This document shows, piece after piece, positions 1 to 10,739 of a DNA stretch of 29,604 bases. Positions within the stretch are counted from its first letter, which is position 1. Each line of letters begins with the position of its first letter. The position numbers and the translations under genes are program-made. Under the pieces are notes generated by a model. That model was not told the origin of the DNA, made no database searches, and worked only from the letters and a program-made list of their open reading frames with translations. The DNA comes from Corynebacterium frankenforstense (GTDB taxonomy: Bacteria; Actinomycetota; Actinomycetes; Mycobacteriales; Mycobacteriaceae): assembly GCF_030211955.1 (NCBI RefSeq), contig NZ_JASODI010000026.1:1-29604 (forward strand), written 5' to 3'.

Positions 1-32
1 GGCCCGCCCCCTCCTGAGTGAGGGGACGGGCC
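1..32 (-). terminator. hairpin downstream of groEL
   Basis: A GC-rich inverted repeat pairs bases 1-10 with 22-32, with one bulged base. It lies about 57 bases past the groEL stop in the direction of groEL transcription. Any U-tract for the minus strand would fall outside the window, so this is a likely but unproven end of the groES-groEL transcript. Confidence 0.5.
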
Positions 33-73
33 TTCGTCGTTCGTCCGCGACGGCGGCGCGGCCGTGTTCAGCC

Positions 74-1718
<1,645 letters not shown>

Positions 1719-2018
1719 TTACTTGCCGACGACCGCGAGCACGTCGCGGGCGGAGAGGATCAGGTAGTCCTCGCCGTCGTACTTGATCTCGGTGCCGCCG
1801 TAACGCGAGAAGATGACGGTGTCACCCTCCTTGACGTCCACGGGCACGCGGTTGCCCTCGTCATCGAAGCGTCCCTTGCCGACGGCGATGACGGTGGCCT
1901 CCTGCGGGCGCTCCTTGGCGGTGTCCGGGATGACCAGGCCGGACTTGGTGGTGGTCTCGGCCTCGTTGATCTGGACCAGGATGCGGTCCTCGAGCGGGGT
2001 GATGTTGACGTTTGCCAC
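1719..2018 (-). CDS. groES: 10 kDa co-chaperonin GroES
   Basis: GroES is the heptameric lid of GroEL. The product reads [14 protein letters not shown] at the N-terminus, has the GroEL-binding mobile loop around [11 protein letters not shown] (residues 20-30) and ends in DVLAVVGK, the usual ~99-residue length. I chose the GTG at 2018, giving [11 protein letters not shown], because the GGAGG at 2026-2030 lies 7 bases before it. An ATG two codons earlier (2024) would leave almost no spacing. The frame stays open far upstream, but the sequence before this point has no GroES similarity. It is the first gene of the groES-groEL operon. Confidence 0.95.
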   Translation of the reverse strand: MANVNITPLEDRILVQINEAETTTKSGLVIPDTAKERPQEATVIAVGKGRFDDEGNRVPVDVKEGDTVIFSRYGGTEIKYDGEDYLILSARDVLAVVGK

Positions 2019-2116
2019 TGTCATTCCTCCATTGCTGAAAGTTTCGTTCATTGCGGGTCGCGGAAGTGAGGCACAGCCGCCGTCGCGGGTGGACAACTGT
2101 GTGTCCGTCAACCTGT

Positions 2117-2143
2117 TTGGCACTCTACCCCCGGGAGTGCCAG
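2117..2143. promoter_or_regulatory. CIRCE operator (HrcA binding site)
   Basis: TTGGCACTC, nine bases, then GAGTGCCAG: a near-perfect match to the CIRCE inverted repeat (TTAGCACTC-N9-GAGTGCTAA). It lies about 100 bases upstream of groES and overlaps the promoter below. This placement fits heat-shock repression by HrcA, which is not encoded in this window. Confidence 0.93.
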
Positions 2144-2150
2144 CATTCAA
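2122..2150 (-). promoter_or_regulatory. groES-groEL promoter
   Basis: On the minus strand, TTGAAT (2145-2150) and TAGAGT (2122-2127) are separated by 17 bases. CIRCE covers the spacer and the -10 box, so bound HrcA would block RNA polymerase. Transcription would start near 2115, leaving a leader of roughly 100 bases before groES. Confidence 0.7.
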
Positions 2151-2307
2151 CAACCATGACTGCCAGCACCGGGACGCCCGCGGGACGGCGAAGGCCCGCA
2201 CCCCGCAGGGTCGCGGGAGGCGGGCCGAAAGCCGGGAGTGCGCGGGCACGGCACGGTTCCGGGCGAGCGCCCGTGAGGCGTCGCCCGTGCGCCACCGCGC
2301 CGGCGGG

Positions 2308-2727
2308 TCAGTTGGCGAGGTTGAGCACCGCGGCACGCCAGAGGGCGAAGTCCTCGGGCTCGTCCTCGCGGTAGGCCTCGACGGCGCGCACGGCGTCGTC
2401 GACGCGGGCGACGGTGTCCTCGTCGATGTCCTCGCCGTCGGCGCCGACGAAGAGCACCGGGCCGCTGATGGCGCGGGTCGGGTCGGGCAGGAAGGCGGAG
2501 TTGCCGGTCGCGGCCTCGTTGCGGGCCAGGGAGGCGACCGGGTTGGGCTCGGCACCGGCGGCCGCGGCGCCGGCGCTTTAGAGCGCGGCGTAGACGTCGC
2601 CCTCCTCCTGGAAGACGACGGAGACGCGGCCGTCGACCGGGCCGCCGAGCAGTTCGGCCGCGTCGTCGAGCTCGAAGTCGACGACGCGGCGGGAGAGGTC
2701 AGGCTGCACCAGCAGGCCACGGGTCAT
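2308..2727 (-). pseudogene. small acidic protein, DUF3846-like, broken by an in-frame TAA
   Basis: Read from the ATG at 2727, the frame gives [20 protein letters not shown] and continues to VYAAL, where TAA (2578-2580) stops it after 49 codons. The same frame then runs on for 89 sense codons ([15 protein letters not shown], then [18 protein letters not shown], to VLNLAN-stop at 2308). Codon use on both sides of the stop is the host's high-GC type, so one nonsense change in an otherwise intact 139-codon gene is the simplest reading. The N-terminal LLVQPD, the [11 protein letters not shown] stretch and the later NPVA and GPVLFVG are reminiscent of DUF3846 proteins, which have no known function. 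A sequencing error, or expression of only the short product, remains possible. Confidence 0.65.
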
Positions 2728-2885
2728 GAGGGTCCTCGATCGGGTCGGTACGGGCCGGAGTCAGGCTCACGCTAACCCGGATCCGATGTTTCCGCAGCGC
2801 AGGCCACCTCTCGTTCACCGCGCCGACGCCGCGGGTTCACCGCGCCTCGGTGCTTGCGGCCCCGCGCACAGACCCGCCGTGCCCC

Positions 2886-3938
2886 TCAGCCCGCGACGAG
2901 CGGGGTGTCGACCTCCAGCGAGGTATCCGTGCCCACCGAGTAGCCTGAGGGCCGCGCCCCGCTGTGGATGAGCTTGGCCGCCAGCGTGGCGATCATCAGC
3001 CCGTTGTCGGTGCACAGCTTGGGCTCGGGCACCCGCAGCACGATCCCGGCGGCCGCGCACCGCTCGGCGGCGAGCTCGCGCAGCCGCGAGTTGGCCGCCA
3101 CTCCCCCGCCGAGCAGCAGCGTGTCCGCGCCGGTGTCCCGGCAGGCCCGCACGGCCTTGAAGGTCAGCACGTCGCAGACGGCCTCCTGGAAGGAGGCGCA
3201 CACGTCGGCCACGCGCACGGTGCGGCCCTCGCGCTCGGCGGCCTCGACGTGGCGGGCCACGGCGGTCTTGAGCCCGGAGAAGGAGAAGTCGTGGCGGTGG
3301 CCGTGCTCCTCGTCGCGTGCACGCATCAGCCCGCGCGGGAAGGCGATCCCCTCCGGGTCGCCGTCGCGGGCGGCGGAGTCGATGGCCGGCCCGCCCGGGT
3401 AGCCCAGGCCGAGCAGGCGGGAGACCTTGTCGTAGGCCTCGCCTGCGGCGTCGTCGAGGGTGGAGCCGAGCTCACGCACCGGCAGCCCGTCGGCGCCGAC
3501 CTCGAGCAACTGCGTGTGCCCGCCGGAGACCAGCAGCGCGACGGCGTGGCCGAGCCCGCCCTCGCCGGTCAGCGAGCCGACGGCGACGTGCCCGCCGAGG
3601 TGGTTGACGCCGTAGAAGGGCACGCCCCAGGCCGCCGCGTAGGCCTTCGCCGCCGAGGCACCGACCAGCAGCGCCCCGGCCAGGCCCGGCCCGACGGTGG
3701 CGGCCACCACGTCCGGGCGCTCGATGCCGGCCTCCTTGAGCGCAGCGCGCATGACGGGCACGACGGCCTCGAGGTGGGCGCGCGAGGCGATCTCCGGCAC
3801 CACCCCGCCGAAGCGGGCGTGCTGGGTCATCGACGAGGCGACCTGGTCGGCCAGGACCGTCACCGTGCCGTCGTCGTCGAGGCGCACCAAGCCGACGCCG
3901 GTCTCGTCGCAGGAGGACTCCACACCCAGGATGATCAT
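2886..3938 (-). CDS. tsaD: tRNA t6A37 threonylcarbamoyltransferase subunit TsaD
   Basis: TsaD transfers threonylcarbamoyl from threonylcarbamoyl-AMP to A37 of ANN-decoding tRNAs, working with TsaB and TsaE. The 350-residue product begins [14 protein letters not shown], the family signature. It carries the metal-binding NHLGGH (H113, H117) and SGGHTQLL, and near the C-terminus CTDNGLMIA, all typical of the Kae1/TsaD ASKHA fold. The chosen ATG at 3938 is where similarity begins; 18 further in-frame codons upstream are not conserved-looking. The ribosome-binding site is weak, which fits an internal operon gene. It follows rimI by 82 bases, in the order tsaB-rimI-tsaD. Confidence 0.97.
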   Translation of the reverse strand: MIILGVESSCDETGVGLVRLDDDGTVTVLADQVASSMTQHARFGGVVPEIASRAHLEAVVPVMRAALKEAGIERPDVVAATVGPGLAGALLVGASAAKAYAAAWGVPFYGVNHLGGHVAVGSLTGEGGLGHAVALLVSGGHTQLLEVGADGLPVRELGSTLDDAAGEAYDKVSRLLGLGYPGGPAIDSAARDGDPEGIAFPRGLMRARDEEHGHRHDFSFSGLKTAVARHVEAAEREGRTVRVADVCASFQEAVCDVLTFKAVRACRDTGADTLLLGGGVAANSRLRELAAERCAAAGIVLRVPEPKLCTDNGLMIATLAAKLIHSGARPSGYSVGTDTSLEVDTPLVAG

Positions 3939-4020
3939 GTGCTCAAGGTTACCGAGCCGGTCAAACGGGCCCGGACGCGCCGTCCCGCGCACACCTCACC
4001 GGCGCGCGCGGCGCACCGTC

Positions 4021-4566
4021 TCAATTTCCGACGCCCGCGCGGCGCATCGTGTACGCGTCCGCCCCCGAGGGCTGGTAGTAGCCACGGCGGATCCCGATGC
4101 GCTCGAAGCCGAGCGACTCGTAGAGGCCGATGGCCGGTGCGTTGTCCGTGCGCACCTCGAGGAAGACCGGCCCGCCGAGGCGGTCGGCCTCCGCGAGCAG
4201 GACGTCCATCAGCCCGCGGCCGAGCCCGCGGCCCTGGAACTTCGGGTCCACGCCCACGGTGTGCACCTCGAACTCGGGGTCGCGCAGGGGCCCAACGATG
4301 CCGAGGCCGGCGTAGCCGACGAGCAGGCCGTCGATCTCGCAGCCGACGTAGATCGTCGAGCGCGCGGCGAACTCCTCGCGGAAGGCCCGCTCGGGCCACG
4401 GGCTCTCGCCCGGGAAGAGGAGGCGTTCCAGCTCCGCGCAGCGCGCGGCGTCGCGGCCCTCGAGCCCGCGCCAGGTCACGGCGCCGCCTGCGGCGCCGTC
4501 CCGGCCCGCGGCGCCGTCACCGCCGACGGCGCCGGGCGCGACGTCGTCAATCGGGCGCCCGCTCAC
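4021..4566 (-). CDS. rimI: ribosomal protein S18-alanine N-acetyltransferase (GNAT family)
   Basis: This is a GNAT acetyltransferase that in the RimI family acetylates the N-terminal alanine of S18. The acetyl-CoA loop is VDPKFQGRGLGRGLMDVLL (about residues 110-128), followed by FLEVRTDNAPAIGLYESLGF and a C-terminal RRGYYQPSGADAYTM, both RimI hallmarks. The GTG start overlaps the TGA of tsaB (GTGA), indicating translational coupling. The first 30 residues are a Gly/Ala-rich extension absent from typical RimI, so the true start could be later. Location between tsaB and tsaD is the usual actinobacterial arrangement and supports the name over a generic GNAT call. Confidence 0.9.
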   Translation of the reverse strand: MSGRPIDDVAPGAVGGDGAAGRDGAAGGAVTWRGLEGRDAARCAELERLLFPGESPWPERAFREEFAARSTIYVGCEIDGLLVGYAGLGIVGPLRDPEFEVHTVGVDPKFQGRGLGRGLMDVLLAEADRLGGPVFLEVRTDNAPAIGLYESLGFERIGIRRGYYQPSGADAYTMRRAGVGN

Positions 4567-5225
4567 GGGCGCAGCGCCGGGGAGACGCGCACCGTCGGCG
4601 CGACGGCGTCGGGGCGGCGCAGGTAGATGGGTCGGAACTCGACCTCGTCGGCGGTGACCAGGCCGGCAGGCTCCGGGTAGAGCTCGACGCGCTCGGCGTC
4701 ACCGGTCTCCGGCAGCTTCTCCGCGAGCGTGTCCGGCGCGCTGACCACGGCGAGGCCCTCGGGCACCGGCAGGTCGGCCGGAGCGCAGACCTCGGGGCCG
4801 GCGGTGCGGTCACCGGCGGCGTCGTAGGTGGCCCAGTAGGCCTCGCGGCGCCGCGCGTCGGAGACGACGAGCGCGACCCTCCCGCTCAGGCGCGGCGAGC
4901 GCGCCACGGCGTCCAGGGAGCAGACCCCGCGCAGGCGCACGCCCAGGGCGTCGGCGGTGGCGGCGGCGGTGGCCATCCCGACGCGCAGGCCGGTGAAGGG
5001 GCCCGGGCCGCAGCCGCAGACCACCCGGTCGATGTCGGCGTAGGTCAGGCCCGCCTCGGCGAGCACCTCGGCGATGGTCGGCACGAGCAGCTCGTTGTGG
5101 CGCCGGGCGTCGTCGAGCACGCGGGCGGCGCGCACGACGGGCGCGGAGCGGGCGGCGTCGGAGATCTCGTCGACGAGTCCGACGACGAGGCGGGCGGTTG
5201 AGGTGTCCAGGGCGAGCGTTGTCAC
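4563..5225 (-). CDS. tsaB: tRNA t6A biosynthesis protein TsaB
   Basis: TsaB is the non-catalytic ASKHA-fold partner that dimerises with TsaD. The 220-residue product starts TTLALDTSTARLVVGLVD and carries GCGPGPFTGLRVGMATA (about residues 90-107), the most conserved TsaB motif. Later segments SDARRREAYWATYD and FRPIYLRRPDAVAP also match the family. The GTG start follows the exporter gene by 27 bases, and its stop overlaps the rimI start. It is the first of the three coupled modification genes. Confidence 0.94.
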   Translation of the reverse strand: MTTLALDTSTARLVVGLVDEISDAARSAPVVRAARVLDDARRHNELLVPTIAEVLAEAGLTYADIDRVVCGCGPGPFTGLRVGMATAAATADALGVRLRGVCSLDAVARSPRLSGRVALVVSDARRREAYWATYDAAGDRTAGPEVCAPADLPVPEGLAVVSAPDTLAEKLPETGDAERVELYPEPAGLVTADEVEFRPIYLRRPDAVAPTVRVSPALRP

Positions 5226-5252
5226 ACGCGCAACCCTACTGCCCCGCCCCGG

Positions 5253-6854
5253 TCAGACGAGCAGCAGGACCAGCAGCTGGCCGGCGATGATCTTGCCGAC
5301 CATGCCCGTCGGGTAGACGGTGGCGTAGCCGCGGGCGGCCAGCTCGGTGCCGGTCTGCTCGTTGAGGTAAGAGATCACGGCCGGGTTGGTCGAGGCACCG
5401 GCGGCCACACCCATCGCCTCGTCCCAGGTCAGGTGCAGCAGCCACATGCCGACCGCGGCGCTGACGAGGTAGACCACGACGGTGACCACGAAGCCGGCGG
5501 CGATGTAGTAGAGGCTGGAGGCGTCGGTCAGGGCGTCGCGGAAGCCCGCGCCGGCGGTGGTGCCCACGCCGGCCAGGAAGATCGACAGGCCGAGCGTGGA
5601 GAGCGTGCGGTTGGCGTGGTACGGGATCTGCCAGTTGATGCCGCCGGTGCGGGTGAGCGCGCCGAGGATCAGGCCGGCGATGATCGGGCCGCCGCCGAAG
5701 CCGAGCGAGAGCACCGAGCCGCCGGGCAGCGGGATCGGGATCGCGCCGAGGATCAGGCCGGCGAGCAGGCCCAGGGCGAGGGGCAGCAGGTTCAGGTCGG
5801 CCAGGGAGCGCTCGGAGTCGCCGAAGAAGCGGTTGACCTCCGGCAGGCGCTCCGGGGTGGTGACCACGCGCACGCGGTCGGAGTAGTTGAGCACCAGGTC
5901 GTCGCTCGGGGCGATGTCGGAGTCGCCGCGGCGCACGCGGGCGATGGTGAAGCCGTGGGCGACGGTGTCGAGCTCACCGACGGTCTTGCCGGCGACGTTC
6001 GGGTTGGACAGCGTCAGGCGGCGGAACATCAGCCCGGAGCGCTCCAGGGACATCGGCACGGCCTCGCCGAGGACGGCCTCGGAGGCGTTGAGGGCCTCCT
6101 CGGTGCCGTTGAGGACGACGACCATGCCGGGCTCGACCGGGCGGTCCGGGTCGGCCAGGGTGTGGGTGCCGTCGGGCAGCTGCAGGCGGGTCGCCGAGAC
6201 GGGCTGGTCGGCCACGACCGGCAGGTCGCGGATCGCGCCGCTGATGCCGCTGCGCAGGGAGATCGCGCGCCACTGCACCGGCGCGACGATCAGGCCCTCC
6301 TTGCGGGCGTCGGCGACGTGGTCGACCTTGAGGATCGCCGAGCCGGCCGCTGCGATGACGATGGCGGCGATGACGGCGCCCGGGTAGGCCAGCGAGTAGC
6401 CGACGACCACGTCCGCGCCCTGGGAGGCGTCGAGCATGTCGACGATGGCGGCCATGGCCGGCGTCGAGGTCAGGGCGCCGGCGAACATGCCCGAGCCCTT
6501 GATCGGGTCGAGGCCGAGGGCCCGCACGAGCGCGTAGGTCAGGCCGACGAGGACGAGCAGGAAGACCGCCAGGAAGGCGTTGAGCTTCCAGCCGCGCGAG
6601 AGGAAGGAGGCGAAGAACTCGCGGCCGGCGGTCAGGCCGATCGCGTAGACGAACAGCGCCAGGCCCAGCTGGTAGACGAGGGTGGGCAGGCTGATCTCCG
6701 GGTTCATCGCGCTGAGGCCCAGGGCGACGAAGAGGACCGCGGAGGCGCCGAGCGCCAGGCCCGCGACCTTGATCTTGCCGACCGCCAGACCCACCGCGAG
6801 GATCAAGAACATCGCGATGAGGGGTTGATCGGCCAGGAAATCTAGCACTGCCAC
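5253..6854 (-). CDS. AAEx-family (AspT/SucE-like) membrane exchanger
   Basis: This 533-residue inner-membrane transporter has about five helices at each end flanking two central RCK/TrkA_C-type soluble domains, whose best-conserved segments are TLADPDRPVEPGMVVVLNG and NYSDRVRVVTTPERLPE. The repeated membrane signatures GAYTSTPA-like ALTSTPAMAAIVD and ASTNPAVISYLNEQTG identify the aspartate-alanine exchanger family. Known members include AspT and the C. glutamicum succinate exporter SucE. Substrate cannot be read from sequence; dicarboxylate export is a plausible inference. The GTG start at 6854 has GGAG six bases upstream. A promoter lies at 6897-6925. Confidence 0.88.
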   Translation of the reverse strand: MAVLDFLADQPLIAMFLILAVGLAVGKIKVAGLALGASAVLFVALGLSAMNPEISLPTLVYQLGLALFVYAIGLTAGREFFASFLSRGWKLNAFLAVFLLVLVGLTYALVRALGLDPIKGSGMFAGALTSTPAMAAIVDMLDASQGADVVVGYSLAYPGAVIAAIVIAAAGSAILKVDHVADARKEGLIVAPVQWRAISLRSGISGAIRDLPVVADQPVSATRLQLPDGTHTLADPDRPVEPGMVVVLNGTEEALNASEAVLGEAVPMSLERSGLMFRRLTLSNPNVAGKTVGELDTVAHGFTIARVRRGDSDIAPSDDLVLNYSDRVRVVTTPERLPEVNRFFGDSERSLADLNLLPLALGLLAGLILGAIPIPLPGGSVLSLGFGGGPIIAGLILGALTRTGGINWQIPYHANRTLSTLGLSIFLAGVGTTAGAGFRDALTDASSLYYIAAGFVVTVVVYLVSAAVGMWLLHLTWDEAMGVAAGASTNPAVISYLNEQTGTELAARGYATVYPTGMVGKIIAGQLLVLLLV

Positions 6855-6896
6855 GGGCTCCAGGGCTCCTTCACTCGGCGGGCATTACCGGCTGCG

Positions 6897-6925
6897 ATTG
6901 TGCCCGGAAACGCCCGGTTAGGCAA
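6897..6925 (-). promoter_or_regulatory. promoter of the AAEx exchanger gene
   Basis: On the minus strand, TTGCCT (6920-6925) is followed after 17 bases by CACAAT (6897-6902), leaving a leader of about 35 bases. The same -35 hexamer precedes rplM. Confidence 0.5.
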
Positions 6926-6951
6926 CAAAATGAATGTGCACCCACGCCGAC

Positions 6952-6986
6952 GCCCGGGCCTGCCCCCGGATGGGGCGGGCCCGGGC
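6952..6986 (-). terminator. hairpin downstream of efeB
   Basis: GCCCGGGCC-T-GCCCC pairs with GGGGC-G-GGCCCGGGC around a short loop, a stem of about 14 pairs with one internal mismatch. It lies about 110 bases past the efeB stop. No strong U-tract follows on either strand. Confidence 0.5.
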
Positions 6987-7095
6987 GTGACAGCCTGTGC
7001 TCAGGCGGGCGTCAGGTGGTTCCCACCGTGGGCGGCGGGAGTGCGGCCGGGGCTGGCCCGCGCGGGCGCGGTGCCTTTCCCCCGGCCGCGCGGGG

Positions 7096-8454
7096 CTACT
7101 CCGAGACCTCGAAGAGCCGCTGACCGACCATCGAGTCCTCCTCGCGCAGACCGCCGGGGATGATGAACATGCCCTTGGCGATGTGTTGGAGGTACTCGGT
7201 CATCTGGTCGTCGTACATGGCCTTCAGCTGCGGGATGAAGTTGGTCGCGGGGTTGCGCACGAAGGCGATGAAGAACAGCCCGGCGTTGAGCCGGCCGAAC
7301 TTGGTCAGCCCCTCCGTGTAGTTGTAGCCGCGCCGCAGCATCCGCGCGCCGCCGTGGTGGGACGGATGGACCTTGGCCACGTGGCTGGTCGGGTCGATCA
7401 GCGGCTCGCCGTCGTCGCCGGTCTTCTCGAAGTCCGGGTCGGTGAACTCGTCGCCGCCCGAGTTGGGCGCGCCCTTGAGCTTGTCGCGGCCGATGATCGT
7501 CTCCTGCTCGGAGAGGATCAGCTCGTCCCAGACCTCCATCATCATGTGGATCTTGCGGAAGCACAGGTACGAGCCGCCCGCGGCCCAGTCGCCGGCGTCG
7601 TCGCCGGGCTGGATCCACAGGTGCTTGTCCAGCTCCTCGTCGGTGTCCTCCGTCTTGATGTTGGAGGTGCCGTCCTTGAAGCCGAAGAAGTTGCGCGGGG
7701 TCTCCTGCTCCGTGGAGGTCGAGGAGGTGCGCCCGTAGCCGAGCTGCATCCACTTGACCGAGGCGGTGCCGAAGGCGATGCGCTTGAACTGGTGCATCGC
7801 GTGCAGGACCACCATCGGGTCCTCGCCGCAGATCTGCACGAGTAGGTCGCCGTTGCAGATGGACTCGTCCATCTTCTCGGCGGCCATGCGCGGCATGCCG
7901 TCCTTGAGCACCTGCGGGCAGTGGGCGGCCAGGCCGAAGCGGTCGCCGTCCTCGGGGTGCTCGAACAGGCTCGCGCCGAAGCCGAAGGTGATGGTCAGGG
8001 CACCGGTGCCCAGGCCCATCGCCTCGCCGGTGTCGTCCGGCGGGACGTCGTCGCGCGCCTTCGGGTCGTTGACCGGCTCGCCGGCCTGCATACGCTCGGC
8101 GGCCAGCGTCCAGTCCTCGAGCAGCTGCCTGAGGTCCTCGCGCCGTCCGGCGGTCATGTCGAAGGCCACGGCGATCATCTGCTGCTGCGCCGGGGTCACG
8201 ATGCCGGACTGGTGCTCGCCGCGGAAGGGCACCACCTCGTCGGAGGCTGGACTGTCCGCGGTGGCCCGGGCGGTGCCGTAGCCCGCGCCGAACCCGGCCA
8301 GGCCGAGCGCGGCGCCGGCGCCGATGCCGCCCATGAGCATCGTGCGGCGGTTGACGGTGAAGCTGTCCGATGTACCGGCGTCGGCGGTGTGCGCGCCCCG
8401 GGCGCCCGCGCCGTCGGTGCCGTTCAGGCCGGGGTTGTCCTGGGTGTCGGTCAC
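7096..8454 (-). CDS. efeB: Tat-exported deferrochelatase / DyP-type haem peroxidase EfeB
   Basis: EfeB is a haem-containing DyP peroxidase of the EfeUOB ferrous iron system, acting outside the membrane. The N-terminus has a twin-arginine signal (NRRTMLMGGIGAG, Arg36-Arg37, followed by a hydrophobic Gly/Ala stretch and ATA). The DyP signature GFKDGTSN is present, as is the distal segment with HPSHHGGARMLRRGYNY near the C-terminus that holds haem-ligand and catalytic residues. Length (452) suits the family. The GTG start overlaps the efeO stop (GTGA). It is the last gene of efeU-efeO-efeB. Confidence 0.96.
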   Translation of the reverse strand: MTDTQDNPGLNGTDGAGARGAHTADAGTSDSFTVNRRTMLMGGIGAGAALGLAGFGAGYGTARATADSPASDEVVPFRGEHQSGIVTPAQQQMIAVAFDMTAGRREDLRQLLEDWTLAAERMQAGEPVNDPKARDDVPPDDTGEAMGLGTGALTITFGFGASLFEHPEDGDRFGLAAHCPQVLKDGMPRMAAEKMDESICNGDLLVQICGEDPMVVLHAMHQFKRIAFGTASVKWMQLGYGRTSSTSTEQETPRNFFGFKDGTSNIKTEDTDEELDKHLWIQPGDDAGDWAAGGSYLCFRKIHMMMEVWDELILSEQETIIGRDKLKGAPNSGGDEFTDPDFEKTGDDGEPLIDPTSHVAKVHPSHHGGARMLRRGYNYTEGLTKFGRLNAGLFFIAFVRNPATNFIPQLKAMYDDQMTEYLQHIAKGMFIIPGGLREEDSMVGQRLFEVSE

Positions 8455-9665
8455 GACAGGATGGCCTCGGTCAGCTTGGCCAGCGGCACGCGCAGCGCGT
8501 CGACCTTGTCGGCGAGCTCGCGGGTCTGCTGGTCGTTGAGGGTGTCGTAGTAGACGTAGCCGTCACCCTCCTTGTACTTGGCAAGCTCGTCCTTGAGGTC
8601 ACCGATGCGCTGGTTGATCTGCTCGGTCAGCTCCGGGTCCTTCTTCTTGGCCAGGGCCTCGACGTTGCCGAAGGCGACCTCCGCGCCCTCCAGGTTGGCC
8701 TGGAAGTCCCACAGGTCGGTGTGGCTGAAGAACTCCTCCTCACCGGTGATCTTGGTGGTGGCGACCTCCTCGAGCAGCGAGATCGCACCGTTGGAGATGT
8801 CGTCGATGTTCACCTCGAAGTCGTCGGCGTAGACGAGGTCGTAGAGCTGCCGGGTGTCGGCGACCAGCTTGTCGGCGTACTTGGCGCGGTCGGCCGGGCT
8901 GAAGGGCTGGTAGGCCTTGCCGTCGTTGTCCTCGGGCTTGGGCTGCCAGAGGTCCTTCTCGATGACGTGCCAGCCGGTCCACTCGCGGTCGGCGGTGTCG
9001 TCGGCCTCCTGGTAGTCGGCCTCGCGCTCGTCGAGGGCGGGGTCGATGTCGCCGAAGGCCTCGGCGGTCGGCTCGATGCGCTCGTAGAACATGCGGGCCG
9101 GGGCGTATTGGGCGCGGGCGGCCTCGTCGTCGCCGGCCTTGTAGGACTCGGCGAAGTTCTTGGTGGCCTCGAGCAGCTGACCGGACTGGTCGCGGATGTA
9201 GGCCTCGTACTGCTTGACGCCCTCGTCGATGGCGGCCTTGTCGTCGGCGGCCAGCTCGACGGCGTCGCCGGTGACGGTGAACTCGCGGGCGTCGACCAGG
9301 GAGCCGACCATGTTCTTCTTGCAGGCGGTGTAGTAGGTGCCCGGCTCGAGGAGCACGGTGAAGTCGCGGGTGGTGCCGGGCCCGAGGTTCTCCAGCTCGC
9401 CGACGATGCGCAGCTTGTCCTCGGCGAGGACCTCGAACTCGTTCTTGGCGGGGCCCTTGTTGTTCAGGGTGAACTTCACCTGGCCGGAGGTCGCCTCGCT
9501 GACGGCGACGTCGCAGGTGGTCTCGTCGATCTCGACGGCGATCGGGTCACCGGAGCCGGCGGCGTCGGTGCCGGAGGAGGCGCCGTCGTCGTTGGCCACA
9601 CACCCTGCGAGGGCCGCGGGCAGCACGAGCGCGGCGGCGCCCACGGAGAGAATGCGTCGATTCAT
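8451..9665 (-). CDS. efeO: iron uptake lipoprotein EfeO (cupredoxin + M75 domains)
   Basis: EfeO is the extracytoplasmic iron-binding component. The 404-residue product has a lipoprotein signal ending in the lipobox LAGC (cysteine near residue 22). Next comes a cupredoxin-like domain (about 40-125), then an all-helical M75/imelysin-type domain with the metal-binding HxxE in GWHVIEKDLW. The ATG at 9665 overlaps the efeU stop by one base (TAATG), so translation is coupled. The open frame extends upstream into efeU, but the lipobox fixes this start. Confidence 0.95.
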   Translation of the reverse strand: MNRRILSVGAAALVLPAALAGCVANDDGASSGTDAAGSGDPIAVEIDETTCDVAVSEATSGQVKFTLNNKGPAKNEFEVLAEDKLRIVGELENLGPGTTRDFTVLLEPGTYYTACKKNMVGSLVDAREFTVTGDAVELAADDKAAIDEGVKQYEAYIRDQSGQLLEATKNFAESYKAGDDEAARAQYAPARMFYERIEPTAEAFGDIDPALDEREADYQEADDTADREWTGWHVIEKDLWQPKPEDNDGKAYQPFSPADRAKYADKLVADTRQLYDLVYADDFEVNIDDISNGAISLLEEVATTKITGEEEFFSHTDLWDFQANLEGAEVAFGNVEALAKKKDPELTEQINQRIGDLKDELAKYKEGDGYVYYDTLNDQQTRELADKVDALRVPLAKLTEAILS

Positions 9666-10660
9666 TACTGTTCTTCCTTTCGGGAGCACGCGTGCGCGGC
9701 CGCCGGGTGGACCCCGGGGTTTCCGATGTCCACGGCGGTCGCCGGGGCGGGCCCGGAACCGTCGGCGGGGGCGTCGCCCTCGGGGCTGCGCCCCGAGCGC
9801 TCCGCACGCTTCACGGCACGCCGAGTGCCGCGGATGTTGATTATGAAGATCGGCAGGACGATGACCAGGTAGACCACCCAGCCGATGACCTGCAGATAGG
9901 TCGGGGCGAGGTTGAGGTTGAACATCGCCTCGAGAAGGACGAACCAGACCGTGTCCGGGGAGAGCCCCGGGATCGAGCCGTCGAAGTAGCCGGTGATGTC
10001 GTAGGCCGGCACGCCCCAGCCCGGCAGGACGGAGGCCTCCTGGAGGTCGCCGATGCCGTAGGAGACGATGCCTGCGGCCACGAAGATGAGCAGCAGGCCG
10101 GTGATCTGGAAGAACACCGACAGGTTGATCCGGGCGGTGCCGCGGTAGACCAGCCAGCCGATGGAGACGGCGACGATCAGGCCGGTCAGCACGCCCACGG
10201 AAGGCTGCCAGAAGCCGCCGTCGGTGGTCGCCTTGACGGTGGCCCACACGAAGACGGCGGTCTCGACGCCCTCACGGCCGACCGAGAGGACGGCCAGCCA
10301 GACGATCCCCCGGCCGGAGGCGTCGTCGGCGAGCGCGGCGTCGGCCTTGCCGGTGATGTCGGCGCCCATCTTCTTGCCGCTCTTGCCCATCCACAGGATC
10401 ATCCCCGTGATCATGGCGACGGCGACGAGCGAGAGGGATCCGCCGAGGATCTCCTGCGCCTGGAATGTCAGGGTGTAGGGGCCCCAGGTCATCAGGGCGC
10501 CGGCGGCCAGCGGCACGACGACCGCGATGACCACGCCGACCCACATGCGGGGCAGGACGTCGGTGCGCCCGACCTTCTTGAGGTAGGCGACGAGGATGCC
10601 GACGATCAGGGCGGCCTCCACGCCCTCTCGCAGGGCGATCAGAAAGTTTGCGAGGAACAC
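9665..10660 (-). CDS. efeU: FTR1-family iron permease EfeU
   Basis: This 331-residue integral membrane permease of the FTR1 family moves iron across the inner membrane. It has seven or so helices and both diagnostic REGxE iron-binding motifs: LREGVEAAL near residue 10 and GREGVETAV in the middle of the protein. The C-terminal ~50 residues are polar and Pro/Gly-rich, cytoplasmic and variable. The GTG start is preceded by GGTGGGAT. It leads the operon, with a DtxR-like site and promoter upstream at 10740-10789, so iron-dependent repression is likely. Confidence 0.95.
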   Translation of the reverse strand: MFLANFLIALREGVEAALIVGILVAYLKKVGRTDVLPRMWVGVVIAVVVPLAAGALMTWGPYTLTFQAQEILGGSLSLVAVAMITGMILWMGKSGKKMGADITGKADAALADDASGRGIVWLAVLSVGREGVETAVFVWATVKATTDGGFWQPSVGVLTGLIVAVSIGWLVYRGTARINLSVFFQITGLLLIFVAAGIVSYGIGDLQEASVLPGWGVPAYDITGYFDGSIPGLSPDTVWFVLLEAMFNLNLAPTYLQVIGWVVYLVIVLPIFIINIRGTRRAVKRAERSGRSPEGDAPADGSGPAPATAVDIGNPGVHPAAAHACSRKEEQ

Positions 10661-10739
10661 GTTGATCCCACCGCCTTTCGGTACCGCCGGTCCCCCGTTC
10701 CGGCGTCTCGTTTTCGAGAACCTCGGGACCGGCAGACGT

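Noticed and set aside
2019..2720. N-terminal extension of the groES frame to 2720
   Set aside because: Crosses the CIRCE/promoter region and the broken upstream gene; composition is Arg/Pro/Ser shadow and GroES begins at MANVNI.
2813..2846. 12-base direct repeat GTTCACCGCGCC
   Set aside because: Only two short copies in GC-rich intergenic DNA; no evidence for function.
2964..5201. Long plus-strand frame over tsaD, rimI and tsaB
   Set aside because: Same kind of shadow; all three minus-strand genes have clear family motifs.
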